A DNA stretch of 55,510 bases from Cylindrotheca closterium. Taxonomy: Eukaryota; Bacillariophyta; Bacillariophyceae; Bacillariales; Bacillariaceae. The translations under genes were made by a program, and so were the position numbers. The stretch spans positions 1-55,510 of the forward strand of contig CAKOGP040000535.1 of the NCBI GenBank assembly GCA_933822405.4. Reading direction: 5' to 3'. Positions 9,734-21,030 of the stretch are shown here, one piece after another; within the stretch, counting starts at the first letter, position 1, and every line of letters starts with the position of its first letter. The notes beneath the pieces are model-generated. The model did not search any database, was not told the DNA's origin, and saw only the letters and a program-made list of their open reading frames with translations.

Positions 9734-10671
9734 TCAAAAGTCTATTGTCTGTTTGGACTTTTGAATGTCAAAGACAAACCCCAAGGACTCTAGCATATGC
9801 AATCGTTCCATCGTTATAGTCGAGGACGAAGACCCTGCAATGAACATTTTGTACTGCCTACGTTGGCTTTTTACCCAAGTTGACAGAGAGGCATTCTGTG
9901 GGTAGTGAGCCGGGACGTTGCAATGGCCTTTTTGCTGCTTGAAGATTCTGAGCTCATTGAGCTTTTCCTGCCAAGCCAACGCTTGAGTGTGCCATACGAA
10001 ACCGATAGCTTCGAGGTCTTGGATGGACGAGTTGTCATTGTAGATGTAGGACTGTTATCGTTAAACTTCTTGTATTGGTATCTTTGTCTCTTGACCCATC
10101 GAGCTAGGATAGGATCCTCTGGATAAGCATGAGGAACAGAGCAATGTCCATGCTCAAGCTTGTACTGGACGAGCTTTTGGAACTGCGCTCTCCACTGGGT
10201 CTCCTGGTAAGGTCGGAATCGAGGCGTGCTTTCTTCTTGAGGAGTCCTGCTCGCAGCTTGCATAGGACAGGTCGTCCTCTGACGCTTGTTACCACGAACT
10301 TGGTCATCAGCGAAGAAAGCCTCTTCGATGCTTCGTTTGGACACAACAGTTTGGCTGGTGAGAGGGTTTAGAATGTTGATGAGGTCTTGTACAAGGCTAT
10401 TAGTACTGCCTGTGGGACCCTTCTTGCTTGAGCTTTCATTCATGACGTTGGAATCAGAACTTGAATGAACCAGTGCTGGAACTTGTGCTTGCGATCCGAG
10501 GGGTAAAGGTTCCATGCTTGGATCGTCAAAAGGATATTCAAACGAATCAAATTGATCCAAGGATGGCAGCGGAAATGCAAAAAGGGACATTAGACTGTCA
10601 TCCTCAAGATTAGAGTAGCTGCTGCTGTGGCTATCCTTTTCACAGCTGTCGTTGTTGGCACCGTAGATCAT
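9734..10671 (-). pseudogene. HA-domain protein, frameshifted copy B
   Basis: Start at 10671 (MIYGANNDSCEKD, as in copy A). The N-terminus, LINILNPLT, the NLS-like GNKRQR, the first HA domain with GHCSVPHAYPED and WVKRQRYQYKKF are all in one frame. The frame is then lost near 10024-10028: copies A and C have three codons (Arg, Cys/Arg, Ile) where this copy has eight bases. After that single-base deletion the second HA domain continues in another frame (LAWQEKLNELRIFKQQKG, GHCNVPAHYP, WVKSQRRQYK) to 9734. Its 3' part is nearly identical to copy A. It could be a recent pseudogene or an assembly error. Confidence 0.8.
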
Positions 10672-11780
10672 CGGGAAACAATTTGAAATTATTGGGTGTT
10701 GGTAAATTGTGAGTTTGGGTGTTGGAGGCACTATTTTGCCCACTATACCGGTACGGTATCGTATCGGTATAATCCTGATGTTCTTTCTGTTTGACTTCAA
10801 GCGCCAACCCCATGGCTGCATGCGGTACTCGTACCACCTGGTACTGGAGGCGCCTACGGGAACTGGATGCCGTGTCAGTGTCCAAGAAATCATCAAGCAA
10901 TCGGGGGTTCTCCTCTTTACAGCTGACAACAAGAGCGGCAATGTGACATGAAAACCGACAGTACAGTATCAAAGAGAAGGCTAAATATATCTGCCCATTT
11001 AAATCCATCATACATAGGCCACGCAACGATTTTATCCTGAACTCCTCTTTCCTTGAAATGCGCCAAGAGGGCTTAAGGAAACTGATTATCGAGCAGGGTG
11101 CCAATCCGAACTATGGTGGGCACCTGGTACTCAGTTCGGCCTATCGGAGGAAAAAGTCTGTCGGAATTATATGCATTATGAAACTTGATAAAGAGCGGCA
11201 AAATCCAAACGCCATCATCTCGATACGACGTGATTCTCTCCTTGTTTTCCTCGAAAAGCGCCACCACGGCGATAGCAGATACTTATGGGAATTCAGGTTT
11301 TAGGCCAATCCGAATGACACGGGGACTCACTTGCACAGTCCCGGATCGGGAATCCAACCAAAAAAAGCTTTGCTCTATTGGTCGCTGTAGAGGTACCTAC
11401 AGAATGAAGGTAAGCAACGTGGGGCAAAACACAGCAGTACGGCACCACGAAACGCTGCTACAGCAATCAGCAGTGGACCACGTCACTTGTATTGGTAACG
11501 CATGCATGGAACAGTCTGCTGCTAGAGTAGCCACTGCAGCATGCAAATTAATGATTAACAACCTTCCAAAGGCTTGTTTCTACCATGTACAAAGTCATAG
11601 TACAAACAAGCCTCAAAGCCATTTACACTGTACGAGTAGTCATCACAACGTCATCTTGTCTCGCATTTTTATTTAAAAGCTCAATAGGTATCATTACTAG
11701 TATTGTTTAGCAAATATAATAACTATATTGTAGTGCTACAGTCTATTTGTAGTATCACAATTCCACCGCGAGAAGAGTTC
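10672..11780. other. Gene-free stretch between HA copy B and the PH-like gene
   Basis: The first 600 bp are the duplicated 5' flank of the HA gene. The remainder (11280-11780) has no convincing gene. An open frame at 11185-11676 lacks any family pattern and runs through the duplicated flank. Confidence 0.55.
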
Positions 11781-13473
11781 TCACAGATCCTTGGGATTAA
11801 ACAAGACGGGTGACATTTCCATCAAGTTAAGGTCGCCATTGACCAAATCCACATCTTCCTCAACAGATTCTTCTTCGTCCGCTTCCTCCTGTTCTCGGAG
11901 TGAAATCAAAGCCGCATAGGGAGAAAAGAATTCAAGTAGCATGGACTCGTCCTTAATGATAATGATAGAGGCCAATCGCGCTACCGTCATCTTGAGAGCC
12001 GTAACGAGCCAATCGCGCTGTTCTTGGCTTTCTGCTTCAAAGACCAGATACGGATTGCGATTGTCATTGGCCACAATGCAAAGAGTCCGGTCCGTGCGAG
12101 CAAAGGGATACAACTTGCGATTCAACTTGTTTGGAGTAATGACCCGGATAATAGAAAGCAATTCGACCCAGTTGGAATCGAGTTGAGACTTTTTTGCAGG
12201 ACTTTGATTCGAGTTGGAAGCATTCCAAGTCAACTTGGGCTGGACCACCTTGTGGTCCAAATGAGTTCCAACCTCAAAGGTAGCCGAGACTGCCATTGGG
12301 GCCCTTAGACCATCCGAAAGACAGTCTCCCTCGGGCTCATTGTAACGGTGCCATATCAGGTTGAGACGGCTATTAGTAACCTCCTAAGATAGATGGATCA
12401 AGAGAGAGAGAGAGAGAGAGAAAGATTTTGGTGAGTGCATCTGTTTGCATATGCATGTTGCTGTATCACTGCCGGCTCATGTATATTCTTACCTGCACAA
12501 ACTCTCGAATATATTCATCGTTCTCCGGACTCATGAGATCCAAGTGGCTGGGAGTCAAAGGAGACCGGTCCGTAGACGCAAAGTGAAAGTTTTTGCGAGT
12601 CGCATTCGTGGGTGCTCGTGGGTGACCACCACTCATTAGCCGATCATCACCAAGCGAGGTATTGAGAGGAGAAGGTTTTCGATCCTTGAATCCACCAAAA
12701 TGCATAGACTCCCGGCGTTCTTCATTCTTGTAGACTTCTTCGGGATCGGAGTCATAACAAGCCGTATCCATAGTCGGACTTTGAGGTACCACTTGCTGTT
12801 GATGTCCAGCATCCAAGATGGATTTGGATCTCACCAATGGTTCCGAATGTTTGGGATGCCAATTGTCCATGAGACTCTTGACATGTCTGTGCTTCTTGCG
12901 CATGGATCGGTTCTTGGGAGACTTTTTCAGTTGGAGTTTTTCCTCCTGAGATGGAGTCCACCAAAACTGAAGATGTGAGAAGACGTCAGTGGAAGGATCG
13001 GAAGGATCAAAGGCCTGGCAAGGAACTTCACAGGAAACCATTCGATTTTCCTTTTTGGATATGCACAAGTGTGACTCCCCAGCCGGACAAAACATGTTGG
13101 AAAACTGATCTGATAAACAATCAATCATTCCAGCATCTTCCTGACTCTTCTTCACCACTTCCCTGGATGAAGAAGACGACACTCGCGTTGCCATCTCTGG
13201 CTTTTCCCCTTCTTTATCGTCTGTGGACGATGCCGAGTTCTCGGATGAGTCTACACGAACTAATTCCGGCCCTGTCTCTTCGTCCTCCTCTTCTTCCTGT
13301 CTCAGAGACTTCATGGAAGAGGATTCAGGAATTGCCAGGTGAACGCTGTTGGCAGAACCATCGTCGTTTTCGTCAGCAATCATTTCTACCGAGAAGGGAC
13401 ACGCAGATGTGCTGCTTGTGTTGCTGCTGCGTTCTATACTAGGAGCAGAAGATTCGGAATCTACTAATGACAT
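11781..13473 (-). CDS. PH-like domain protein with Ser-rich N-terminus
   Basis: Two exons, 13473-12493 and 12383-11781, with a 109-bp intron (12384-12492; donor CAG|GTAAGA, acceptor ATCTTAG). Phase 0, 527 residues. Start at 13473 (MSLVDSESSAPS) is preferred over an upstream Met at 13539 because the latter adds an unlikely AT-rich leader. Residues 1-320 are low-complexity, Ser/Glu-rich with KKHRHVKS-type basic patches. The second exon begins EVTNSRLNLIWHRYNEPEG and ends in an acidic tail. Its core, FARTDRTLCIVANDNRNPYL then FEAESQEQRDWLVTALKMTV, matches the last strand and helix of a PH fold (W in the C-terminal helix). PH domains bind phosphoinositides or proteins at membranes. The ligand is unknown. 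Confidence 0.72.
12401..12420. repeat. (AG)10 microsatellite in intron
   Basis: Ten AG units. On the gene's strand this is a CT run forming the pyrimidine tract upstream of the intron acceptor at 12384, so its length could affect splicing. Confidence 0.9.
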
Positions 13474-14493
13474 GATGATGATGATGAGAGTATTGGCGGG
13501 TGCTTCAATTTTTTTTCCCTTGGCTCCCAGGAAATACAAAAATATGAAGTAAGTTGGAGTGTGAGGATGCGTTGGATGTCGAACTGCTGCTGATATCCGG
13601 CCGGCCTCAAGTCTACGCTATCTTTACACAATCCATCCAGTATGTATCGCATGCCAGTCCACCAGTCATACTTACTTAGACGAGATTGGCGCCATCCCAC
13701 AGAATTACGGATCGACGGACATCGCTGAGACGATTTATTTAGCAGTACATGGTACTTAACGTCCAAGACTATTCTAGCGACTTGTTGACGTTGAGGACAA
13801 GCCCAACGCATAACGCTCGAGCCAAAATAGCTTCTTCGCGACACTCTCCTTAAACAGTGCTCAATAAAAGGCGTCTTGCGAAGAAACGGAGAAACAGAGC
13901 TCGGGAGTTTTCAACGGAGACCACGAGTAAATCGAATCCGTTTCGTACAACAACGATCTAGCAAAAAGACGTTGGTTTGAATCTCCGCCAAGTCAGCCGG
14001 CTACCCGGACAATAAACCAATGACTCTCGACCCTTTGGACTTGATTCAAAAGTCCGAGTACAACGCGAAAATTTTACGGGTTGACCGGGTACAAAAAAAA
14101 GGTATTCCTTTGGTCTGTTGACAGTGAAATGGTACCGGGTACCTACCGGGTGAACACGAAACCGTTGACAGTGAAATGGTACCGCGTAATGTTGAAAGTG
14201 AAAAGAATGGTGCACGGTAGCTACTGTATTTTAAAAAAAGAATGTCACAAGTCACAAGCTATCGTATTGTACTTCACTACCGGTCTCAGTCATCGAATAC
14301 TGCAAAGTCATTTTATATAAAATAAATGCAGTAGTATTAATACCTAGTATTTTATAATATGTCTACCGGTATCTCTCATCGCTGCCGTACAGTCATGATA
14401 CAACCATAGCATGTCGTCGAAATACAAGCACCAGCGTGGTCCTGTAAACTTCTACCATAGCAAAGTTCATTATAATTTGCAACATCCATCATT
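13474..14493. other. Gene-free stretch with short direct repeats
   Basis: No coding sequence. GTTGACAGTGAAATGGTACC occurs twice (near 14116 and 14163), and a related GTTGAAAGTGAAAAG follows at 14190. Several GGTACC palindromes lie in the same block. Confidence 0.6.
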
Positions 14494-16566
14494 TTAATAG
14501 TGGAATTTCCAAAGCAAAAAGATGAAGAGCACCTTGGCCCAAAATAACAATAGCCCACTACTGCTTCCCAGCAAGTGCCGCCTACTAGCTGGCTGATAGG
14601 TTCTCACATCGTACTGTTGGTCCACATACTCCAATTGCCGAGAATATTGCTCCAACAAGGCGTCAAATTTTTCCTCAATGTCCAGTTGAAATCGTCCCTT
14701 CCATCGATCCAATCGTTCGGCTCTATTCGGACTGGTACTGGCAGCATGATTCCGAATCGTAGTCATCCAATAATTATTGGGTCTGCTCCTCATCTTTTGC
14801 CCAATCCCACGTTTCATCTTGTTGGCCAACAACCGCAATTGAATCGTTTGTTCGGCAATGATACGCTCATAACTCTTTTGTTTCGTTTGAGATTGATTTA
14901 GTAGTACCTTTTGTTCTTGAATGATTTTGTGGTTTGTAGCCAATTCCTGTCGCAAGTTGTTGGACATTGTAACCATTTGTCGCAAGTGGGATTCCGCCGA
15001 GTGTTTGTGGGCTCGCAATTCTTCCAGTTTGGAGCTTGTTGTGACGGACACACGAGAAAGTGATGATGTTGAATTGACAGAAGATCGTCGTCGTTGTCGT
15101 AACGAACTAGCGGCAGTAGACGAAGATGGAAGGTTCGTCACAACATATTGTTTGGTCGGAGTGGTGGTAGTTTGTGCTGGAAACAGTTGTTGCTTTACCC
15201 CTCCATTACCAGTAACCTCATGCTGTTGGAAGCTGTTTTCCAAATTGGGCAAGGTAGCAAAGGATATGCTACTGCTGCTGTTTCCAACCGTGGTCGTCTC
15301 ATCAATCAGTTCTCCTGATTCTTGCAATTTGATGACAAGCGCGTCACGTTCCTCGGCCAATGCTTGTTTGGGTTGTTCTTGAGGTCGGGTCTGGAGTTGT
15401 GAATTGCCATATTTGGCTTCCTCTTTCGCCTCATCCTCGTCGTCGTCGTGAGCATCATCGTTGTCCACTGCTGACGGACGTTGTCTAGACAGAGATTCGT
15501 CCATGGTGGCATCACTATTACTGCTCAGGCTCGTTCGTCGTCTGGAAAATAGCTTTTCTCTCAATTCGTTGCGCTCTTCCTTAAGTTCCTGTATGATCAG
15601 TTTGTCTTCTGCAGAGGACTTTTGGTGGTCGGCCTTTACTTTTTTGATTTGGAAATGGGCTTGGTACAACTGCGATTGGAGGTGATCTCGCTCTTCCTTT
15701 AGTTGTTCTATAATAATCAATGTATCATTCAGTGCAAGGGATGATCGACGACTCTCTGGTCGCATTGTGACTTGTTCGTTGATGGTGTCAATAGATGACC
15801 CATCATCCGATATTAGAGAGGATTGTTGAACAAAAACACCCAATGTAGAAGCATTCAAAGATGAGGACGCCTGACTCTTGCGTTTCAATTGTGCCACTTC
15901 TTGTCGGAGTTGATTGCGTTCTCCCTTTAGATCATCCAAAATTAGTTGATCCTCGGTTATGGACCGACGGTACTTTGTCAATTCGGTGCGCATGGTGTCG
16001 GCAGTTTCCAAAACTTGATGCAGTTGTGATTCCATGTCCTCCTTCTCTCGCATAAGTTGTTTCAGAGTAGAGGATTCGTTTGCTGTCTCCTTCTCTTCTG
16101 TTATTATTTTGATCCCATCACTTGATTCCTCCGTTTGTACTTGCGTTTGTACTTGCTGCGGTACCAATCCCTGGTATCGTTCCATCATCTCTCGTTGTTG
16201 CGTCTCCATTTGTTGGACCTGATGTCGCAGCTGTTCAATCAGGCGGTCCTCATGCTTGTCATCTAGGACGTGCTTCTCCTGAGCCATAGTATTCGGCTTT
16301 GTTGAGGGTTGCGGTGGACTGCTAGATTCTGACTCGGTGTGCAGAGGAAGTTTCATTTCTTCTGTTCCATCAACAATAGACGCTTCGCCTTCGCCTTCCG
16401 ATTGCGGTGCATTATAGCAGGAAACGCTTCTGTGGAGGATAGTAGGATAATCCTGTTCATTGTCACTACTACCACCACAGGCTGTGTACGAGCCCATGTG
16501 GTGCATGGCATTATCAGGTGACGCCGAAGATGGTAGCAATATGGACGTTGATGACATTCTGAACAC
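14494..16566 (-). CDS. Tail-anchored coiled-coil protein
   Basis: 690 residues, uninterrupted. Most of the chain is long coiled coil: heptad-like stretches such as RLIEQLRHQVQQMETQQREM (about 108-127), IIEQLKEERDHLQSQLYQAH and LIIQELKEERNELREKLF, broken by Ser-rich linkers. The repeated phrase L-KEERNxL/LKGERNQLRQEV shows internal duplication. The last 20 residues, LLLFWAKVLFIFLLWKFHY, form one membrane span ending at the C-terminus, the pattern of tail-anchored proteins, with the bulk in the cytosol. This resembles golgin- or SNARE-tether-like organisation, but no named family is recognised. A second Met at residue 4 is an alternative start. Confidence 0.75.
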   Translation of the reverse strand: MFRMSSTSILLPSSASPDNAMHHMGSYTACGGSSDNEQDYPTILHRSVSCYNAPQSEGEGEASIVDGTEEMKLPLHTESESSSPPQPSTKPNTMAQEKHVLDDKHEDRLIEQLRHQVQQMETQQREMMERYQGLVPQQVQTQVQTEESSDGIKIITEEKETANESSTLKQLMREKEDMESQLHQVLETADTMRTELTKYRRSITEDQLILDDLKGERNQLRQEVAQLKRKSQASSSLNASTLGVFVQQSSLISDDGSSIDTINEQVTMRPESRRSSLALNDTLIIIEQLKEERDHLQSQLYQAHFQIKKVKADHQKSSAEDKLIIQELKEERNELREKLFSRRRTSLSSNSDATMDESLSRQRPSAVDNDDAHDDDEDEAKEEAKYGNSQLQTRPQEQPKQALAEERDALVIKLQESGELIDETTTVGNSSSSISFATLPNLENSFQQHEVTGNGGVKQQLFPAQTTTTPTKQYVVTNLPSSSTAASSLRQRRRSSVNSTSSLSRVSVTTSSKLEELRAHKHSAESHLRQMVTMSNNLRQELATNHKIIQEQKVLLNQSQTKQKSYERIIAEQTIQLRLLANKMKRGIGQKMRSRPNNYWMTTIRNHAASTSPNRAERLDRWKGRFQLDIEEKFDALLEQYSRQLEYVDQQYDVRTYQPASRRHLLGSSSGLLLFWAKVLFIFLLWKFHY

Positions 16567-17328
16567 CGAACACTAATTCTACACAGGATGGAATGGAGGA
16601 CTCAATCTGCTGCTATGATTGCTTTGATTGCTTTGATTGCTATGATTCTGCTTTCTACAGGAAATGGAAGCTTCATGAAATCCAAAATATTCCAAACAAT
16701 ACGTTGACAAAAAGAGGAATCTGAAATCGTGGATGGAGGAAAGACAATGGCCACAATGTATTATACTGCAGACCGTACAGTAGCTTCTGTCTTTAATATT
16801 AGGCGCTGTTTCACTGCTCCTGAAATGGAAGGCTTGCTTTCTTCTTTGGTTCTATTACTCTGACCTGAAAATCCCAAAAAGAGAAACACATAGTTACCGG
16901 TATGTGCAAGCGTACCGGTACTGTACTGTGGGAAGTTTGGTCCACACGTGATCACTCTGTAGTAAGCACGATTCGTCCACTGGCACGTGCTGTGCGGGGA
17001 CTCAATTATTATACGGTGGCTCAAAATGAGACTTTCCTACCAATCAAAGAGGATGAAAGGTTGAATGCAAGACGATGGCTTTAGAGTGACAAGTGCCATT
17101 TCCTAATATTCCAAGTCAGCCCACGTCTTCGGTCATCAATAATCCAATAAGTGTTTATCCTGCTGACATGATCCGCTTTTCCAAATGACAGTTGACACCC
17201 ATCAAACCGAACTGCATACATGTTCAATATATGTGAAATCAGTATTTACCCAAAAACAATAATATTATAGTACATTATTATTATAACAGTATATCATTGA
17301 AAGTAGCACAATCGCAACTGCAGCAATA
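16567..17328. other. Gene-free stretch, divergent promoters
   Basis: Between the divergent coiled-coil and Sec14-DUF6824 genes. Contains GATTGCTTTGATTGCTATGA-type short repeats at 16612-16645 and a TACCGGTA cluster at 16893-16925. No gene seen. Confidence 0.55.
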
Positions 17329-19259
17329 ATGAGTACCCATGTCGAGACCCCTGGTGGTGGAGGAGAGCTTTCATTTTGTCGCCCAAAGTTTCAACCAGCA
17401 ACACGACGGTATAAAGATGATCGCGGCACCACCAACAATAGAAGCGACGACACCAGTGATGATGTGGAGGCCATCCTCGCACAAGGAATGAAGGATTTGA
17501 CATTTGATGAGCTTCAACTGGAACAGGAAGATTTGCACGGTGTGACGGAGACCAGTATAGTGGAAAATGATGCTTATAAGACGGAAGAACTTCTCCTCTC
17601 AATTCAAACTCACTTGGACCGAATAAAGGAGGGGTCCGTATATGCATCTGCAGAAGCCAGGGACCCTTCATATGTTTCCAACCGAGACTTTCGCTTGATC
17701 TTTCTGAGGTGCAATCGATACGATCCAAAGGCATCAGCGGAGCAAATAATCCGGTTCTTTGACTTGAAGCAAGAACTATTTGGTGAAGCATCCCTCACTC
17801 GAGATATCACCTCACAAGACTTGACTGAACAGGATATGGACGCTCTGATGAATGGAAGAGTTCAGATTTCGAATGCTACTGATCGATCTGGGCGTTTGAT
17901 CGTGCTGGGATTCCCTGGTCTACGAACGGATGTCGATATCTTTCACGAACAACGGGCTCTCTTCTACTTGGGGATGGACATCTGTACCTCGATTGAAGAT
18001 ACAAGGAAAGGGTGCATCATTGTATCCTATGCTGTAGGGAAATTTGAAGACAAAACAAATGGAGCTGGCTTTCGAGAGGGTATGAAGGTAAGACCAGCAT
18101 TGCGATCTGTTTCTTTACGGATGTTTGCAATATACTAGATTGACGCTCCTTACCTCCATTGTAATATTTCCCATAGCTCTCGCTAGCTTTGCCCACCAAT
18201 CTTGGTGGTTATCATTTCTGTTTCGACAAGCCGGCAAACGCCATTGTCGCCAAATATGCCATGTCCTTGGCTCCTCCAAGCGTACGCGCCAAAACAAGAA
18301 TTCATTTCGGGAGCCATCAAGAGTGTCTGTACCTGTTGTCCAGCTATGGTATTCCACGAGAAGCATTCTCCTTTTCTAGGGACACCTACGAAATGGATCT
18401 CACACATCATCAGTTTTGGTTTCAGCAGTGTCAACAAAAAGAACAACTGAAGCATGCTACTACTACAACTACTACAACTACTACTACGAATAAGGAAACC
18501 AACAACAACAACAACAGCAACAACAATCATGTCAAGTTTCTTTCGGGACTTTGGCAAGGCGAGACTCCAACGGATAACGATGTCTTGTGTGTAGGTCGAA
18601 GGGTGAATGGAAAGGGGAATCAACGATTAATATCATTGGCCGCTTTCCATTTGGAGGCATATGACAATGGGAATCTCAAGAAGCGAAGAGTCCTTGTCGA
18701 TGATATAATGCAAGAAATTCGTGCTGCTGGTGGACGGTTCTTAAAGTTGGATACGTCCTCTTCGAAAGAACAAGGCAAAGGTTGGGTACAGGTTCCCGAC
18801 AAGGAAATGCGACAGAAGATATGCCAGACTTTTCGAAATCTAAGATACAATCGTCGAGGTAGCTTGCAACTCAAATTGGGTAATGGTAGTGTCCCATCCG
18901 GAGAATCGTCATCCTCGGCCAGTGCTCCTGAGAATGGAACAACAACAGCTCAAGCAGCCACGGCCACGACAATTGTGGATTCATTCACCCCACACGATGT
19001 TCTGTTTGGCAAAATGAAGGATCATGCGGGTAATGAAAGACTACGAGACATGGTCCAAAATTCGGCTTCGGAATACGATGCCGGCCATCGGGGCGAGAAG
19101 CTAGTGTTTGTGAACGATATCATTGTACGGATAAAAAAAAGTGGTGGACGATTCTTGAAACCATTGGAGGATGGTCGGTGGGAAGTTGTATCCGATATGG
19201 ATGCCGCGAGAAAGGTTGGCTCCCATTTCCGCAACCTTAGACGCAAACATTGGAGATAG
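17329..19259 (+). CDS. Sec14-like (CRAL-TRIO) protein fused to two DUF6824 domains, copy 1
   Basis: Exons 17329-18087 and 18177-19259, intron 89 bp (AAG|GTAAGACC ... CCCATAG), phase 0, 613 residues. Residues about 105-340 read as CRAL-TRIO: NRDFRLIFLRCNRYDPKASA is the N-terminal helical lead, SGRLIVLGFPG begins the lipid-binding fold, and RIHFGSHQECLYLLSSYGIP is its end. These proteins bind or exchange lipids. After a Thr/Asn-rich linker come two DUF6824 units: NDVLCVGRRVNGKGNQRL with GGRFLKLD (about 390-490), and HDVLFGKMKDHAGNERLR with GGRFLKPL and VGSHFRNLR (about 525-612). DUF6824 is abundant in diatoms and of unknown function. A paralogue lies at 37237-39260. Confidence 0.85.
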
Positions 19260-19852
19260 ACGCAACATGCCTATTGCGCGAGGTCGTGAATCGTAGTCGA
19301 GAGTATACTATCAAAATAGTCCGTACCGTGTGCTGGTGCGTGCCGCTCTTGGGGGAAATCGGAGAGTCACCACGATATGACTCTAGGAGGAACCAAATTG
19401 GCCTTCCTTCTTGACCATCATTTCGTAGCAACAGAAGGTTGATAAATCCATTGGTAGTAGTAGAATGGTCGGATGCAGGAACTAATGATAATAATAATGA
19501 TAACGCAAACGCAACAAAATTGGGTGGAAACCAAAGGAAATTTGTGATACAGACGTTTAGAATATAGCATTCGAAGGTGGATGAAATTTGGGGTGAGTAC
19601 GATATGAGCTATACTCTTGATATATGAGTACAGAGATGAAGTCTGTAAAACGCTTCCCACATCCAGTCGTGGTTTGGGGAAAATATTTTTACGAGCGAAT
19701 TGAACACGCGTACTAAAAATATTGAATATAATAGCGCCGCGCGGTTATTGTTTTCGCTTCTTTCGTGGGTTTGGATTTGTCAACGCTTTGCGATTCCTTC
19801 ATTCCTTCATAATTTTCTGAATTCCAACAGTTTTGTACCAATTACAGACTCA
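19260..19852. other. Gene-free stretch upstream of SKP1
   Basis: No convincing gene. The frame of SKP1 is open upstream to 19700, but that extension has no SKP1 similarity. Confidence 0.55.
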
Positions 19853-20552
19853 ATGCAAGACGAAGGAAACGGAATCATTCGCCTCCGCAGTTGCGATGAC
19901 AAGGTTTTTGAGCTCACTGAGAGTGCTGCTGAGATCTCCGAGTTGCTCAAGGACAGTCCTCGTGAAGAGGACGACCAAGTCACCGAAATCGATATTGTGA
20001 GAGTCGCTTCACCATGCTTGGAGAAAGTTGTTGAGTTCATGAAGCATTACGACAAGGAAAAGATGAAGGAAATCCCGACTCCATTGGGTGCTTCTACTTT
20101 CAACGAGGTGAGTTCGGACGGTTTTGCCATGCCTTTTTCCTCACGCGTCTGGGTTTTTGTACCATGTGCCATCGCAACTGAACTCCTTCCGCCTATTGCA
20201 TGGAACAGGTGATGGATCAGCCTTGGTACCAAGACTTTGTCTCCGACGAAAAAGTGAACCGTGATATGCTTTTTAGCATGCTAAGTGCCGCCAATTTCCT
20301 TGGTATCAAGCCTTTGCTCGAATTGACTTGTCTCAAGGTTACCTTCCAGATCACTGGAAAGAATGCGGAAGAGGTCAGTTCGATTTTCTCCTTTTGTTGA
20401 TTTTACCATCCCCGTGTTTCAAAAAGATTGTTAATGCTCGATGTCTTGTTGGACGTAGATCCGAAAGCATTTGCACCTTCCAGAATTGACCCCAGGCAGA
20501 GGAGGAGGCCAAGGCCCGCGAAGAGCACAGCTGGATTTTTGAGGAGGCTTAA
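19853..20552 (+). CDS. SKP1: SKP1-family protein with disrupted C-terminus
   Basis: Adaptor of SCF ubiquitin ligases, joining cullin to F-box proteins. Exons 19853-20107, 20209-20373 and a last exon from 20459 or 20496; introns 20108-20208 and 20374-20458. The POZ fold is clear: IIRLRSCDDKVFEL, then MDQPWYQDFVSDE, then SAANFLGIKPLLELTC and a GKNAEE motif. With acceptor 20458 the protein continues IRKHLHLPELTP as in SKP1, then shifts into a Gly/Arg-rich tail with a stop at 20540 (167 aa). The proper C-terminus, AEEEAKAREEHSWIFEEA, lies in another frame ending at 20552. Removing four bases (AGGC near 20494) would join them. Alternatively, acceptor 20495 (CCCCAG) restores the frame but drops IRKHLHLPELTP (158 aa). 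Start at 19853 fits the family's N-terminus. Confidence 0.85.
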
Positions 20553-20847
20553 AAGTAGGTTTGGGGTTGTCAGGCGAACGACTGTCGAGTAAGGCTTCTT
20601 GTTGTATTTGAAGCAAGAGGTCTCTCGGAGAATTTATTGCGGCCCCGCCGCCATTTCTCTTTCCATCGTCTCAGAATTTATTCAATTTTGAGGAATTCCA
20701 AATCATGATATATACATACCCTGTTTTGGAGCTAATAATCGATAAACTTTCAATGTCAACCTTGTATGATGTCTGTTACTTGTTTATGTACAGGCACCAA
20801 AGCCTTAAGAATATGTAATATACCGCGGTACCGTATTATAGGTATGC
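20553..20847. other. Gene-free stretch downstream of SKP1
   Basis: 3' flank of SKP1. Palindromic CGCGGTACCG near 20824. No gene seen. Confidence 0.5.
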
Positions 20848-21030
20848 ATGTCGGAAATGCGTCCATCCACAATATTACGTCCGTTTGTGACTCATCCGAC
20901 CGCATCGCTCGCATTGTTCATGCAAAACATTAAAAATATAAGCAATCAAGTGACTGTCCTTATACTTTGGGCAACCGGAGGAGCTCTTTATTTTGTGAGG
21001 AATAAGGCAAAAACATGGAAGGCACTGTAA
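20848..21030 (+). CDS. Possible short membrane peptide or upstream ORF
   Basis: 60 residues with one hydrophobic stretch (VTVLILWATGGALYFV, about residues 34-49) followed by a basic tail. Its last 16 bases overlap the start of the next ORF (21015) in another frame, so both ATGs would sit on one mRNA. It may be an upstream ORF, a true micropeptide or chance. No family recognised. Confidence 0.25.
   Translation: MSEMRPSTILRPFVTHPTASLALFMQNIKNISNQVTVLILWATGGALYFVRNKAKTWKAL

Larger units (their letters stand above)
9465..11275. repeat. Segmental duplication, copy 2 (matches about 5183-6690)
   Basis: See the entry at 5183-6690. The copy carries HA gene B and its upstream block with CGCCATCATCTCGATACGA near 11210. 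Confidence 0.75.

Noticed and set aside
11185..11676. 163-residue plus-strand ORF
   Set aside because: It starts in the duplicated HA-gene flank and lacks family motifs or amino-acid patterns of real protein.
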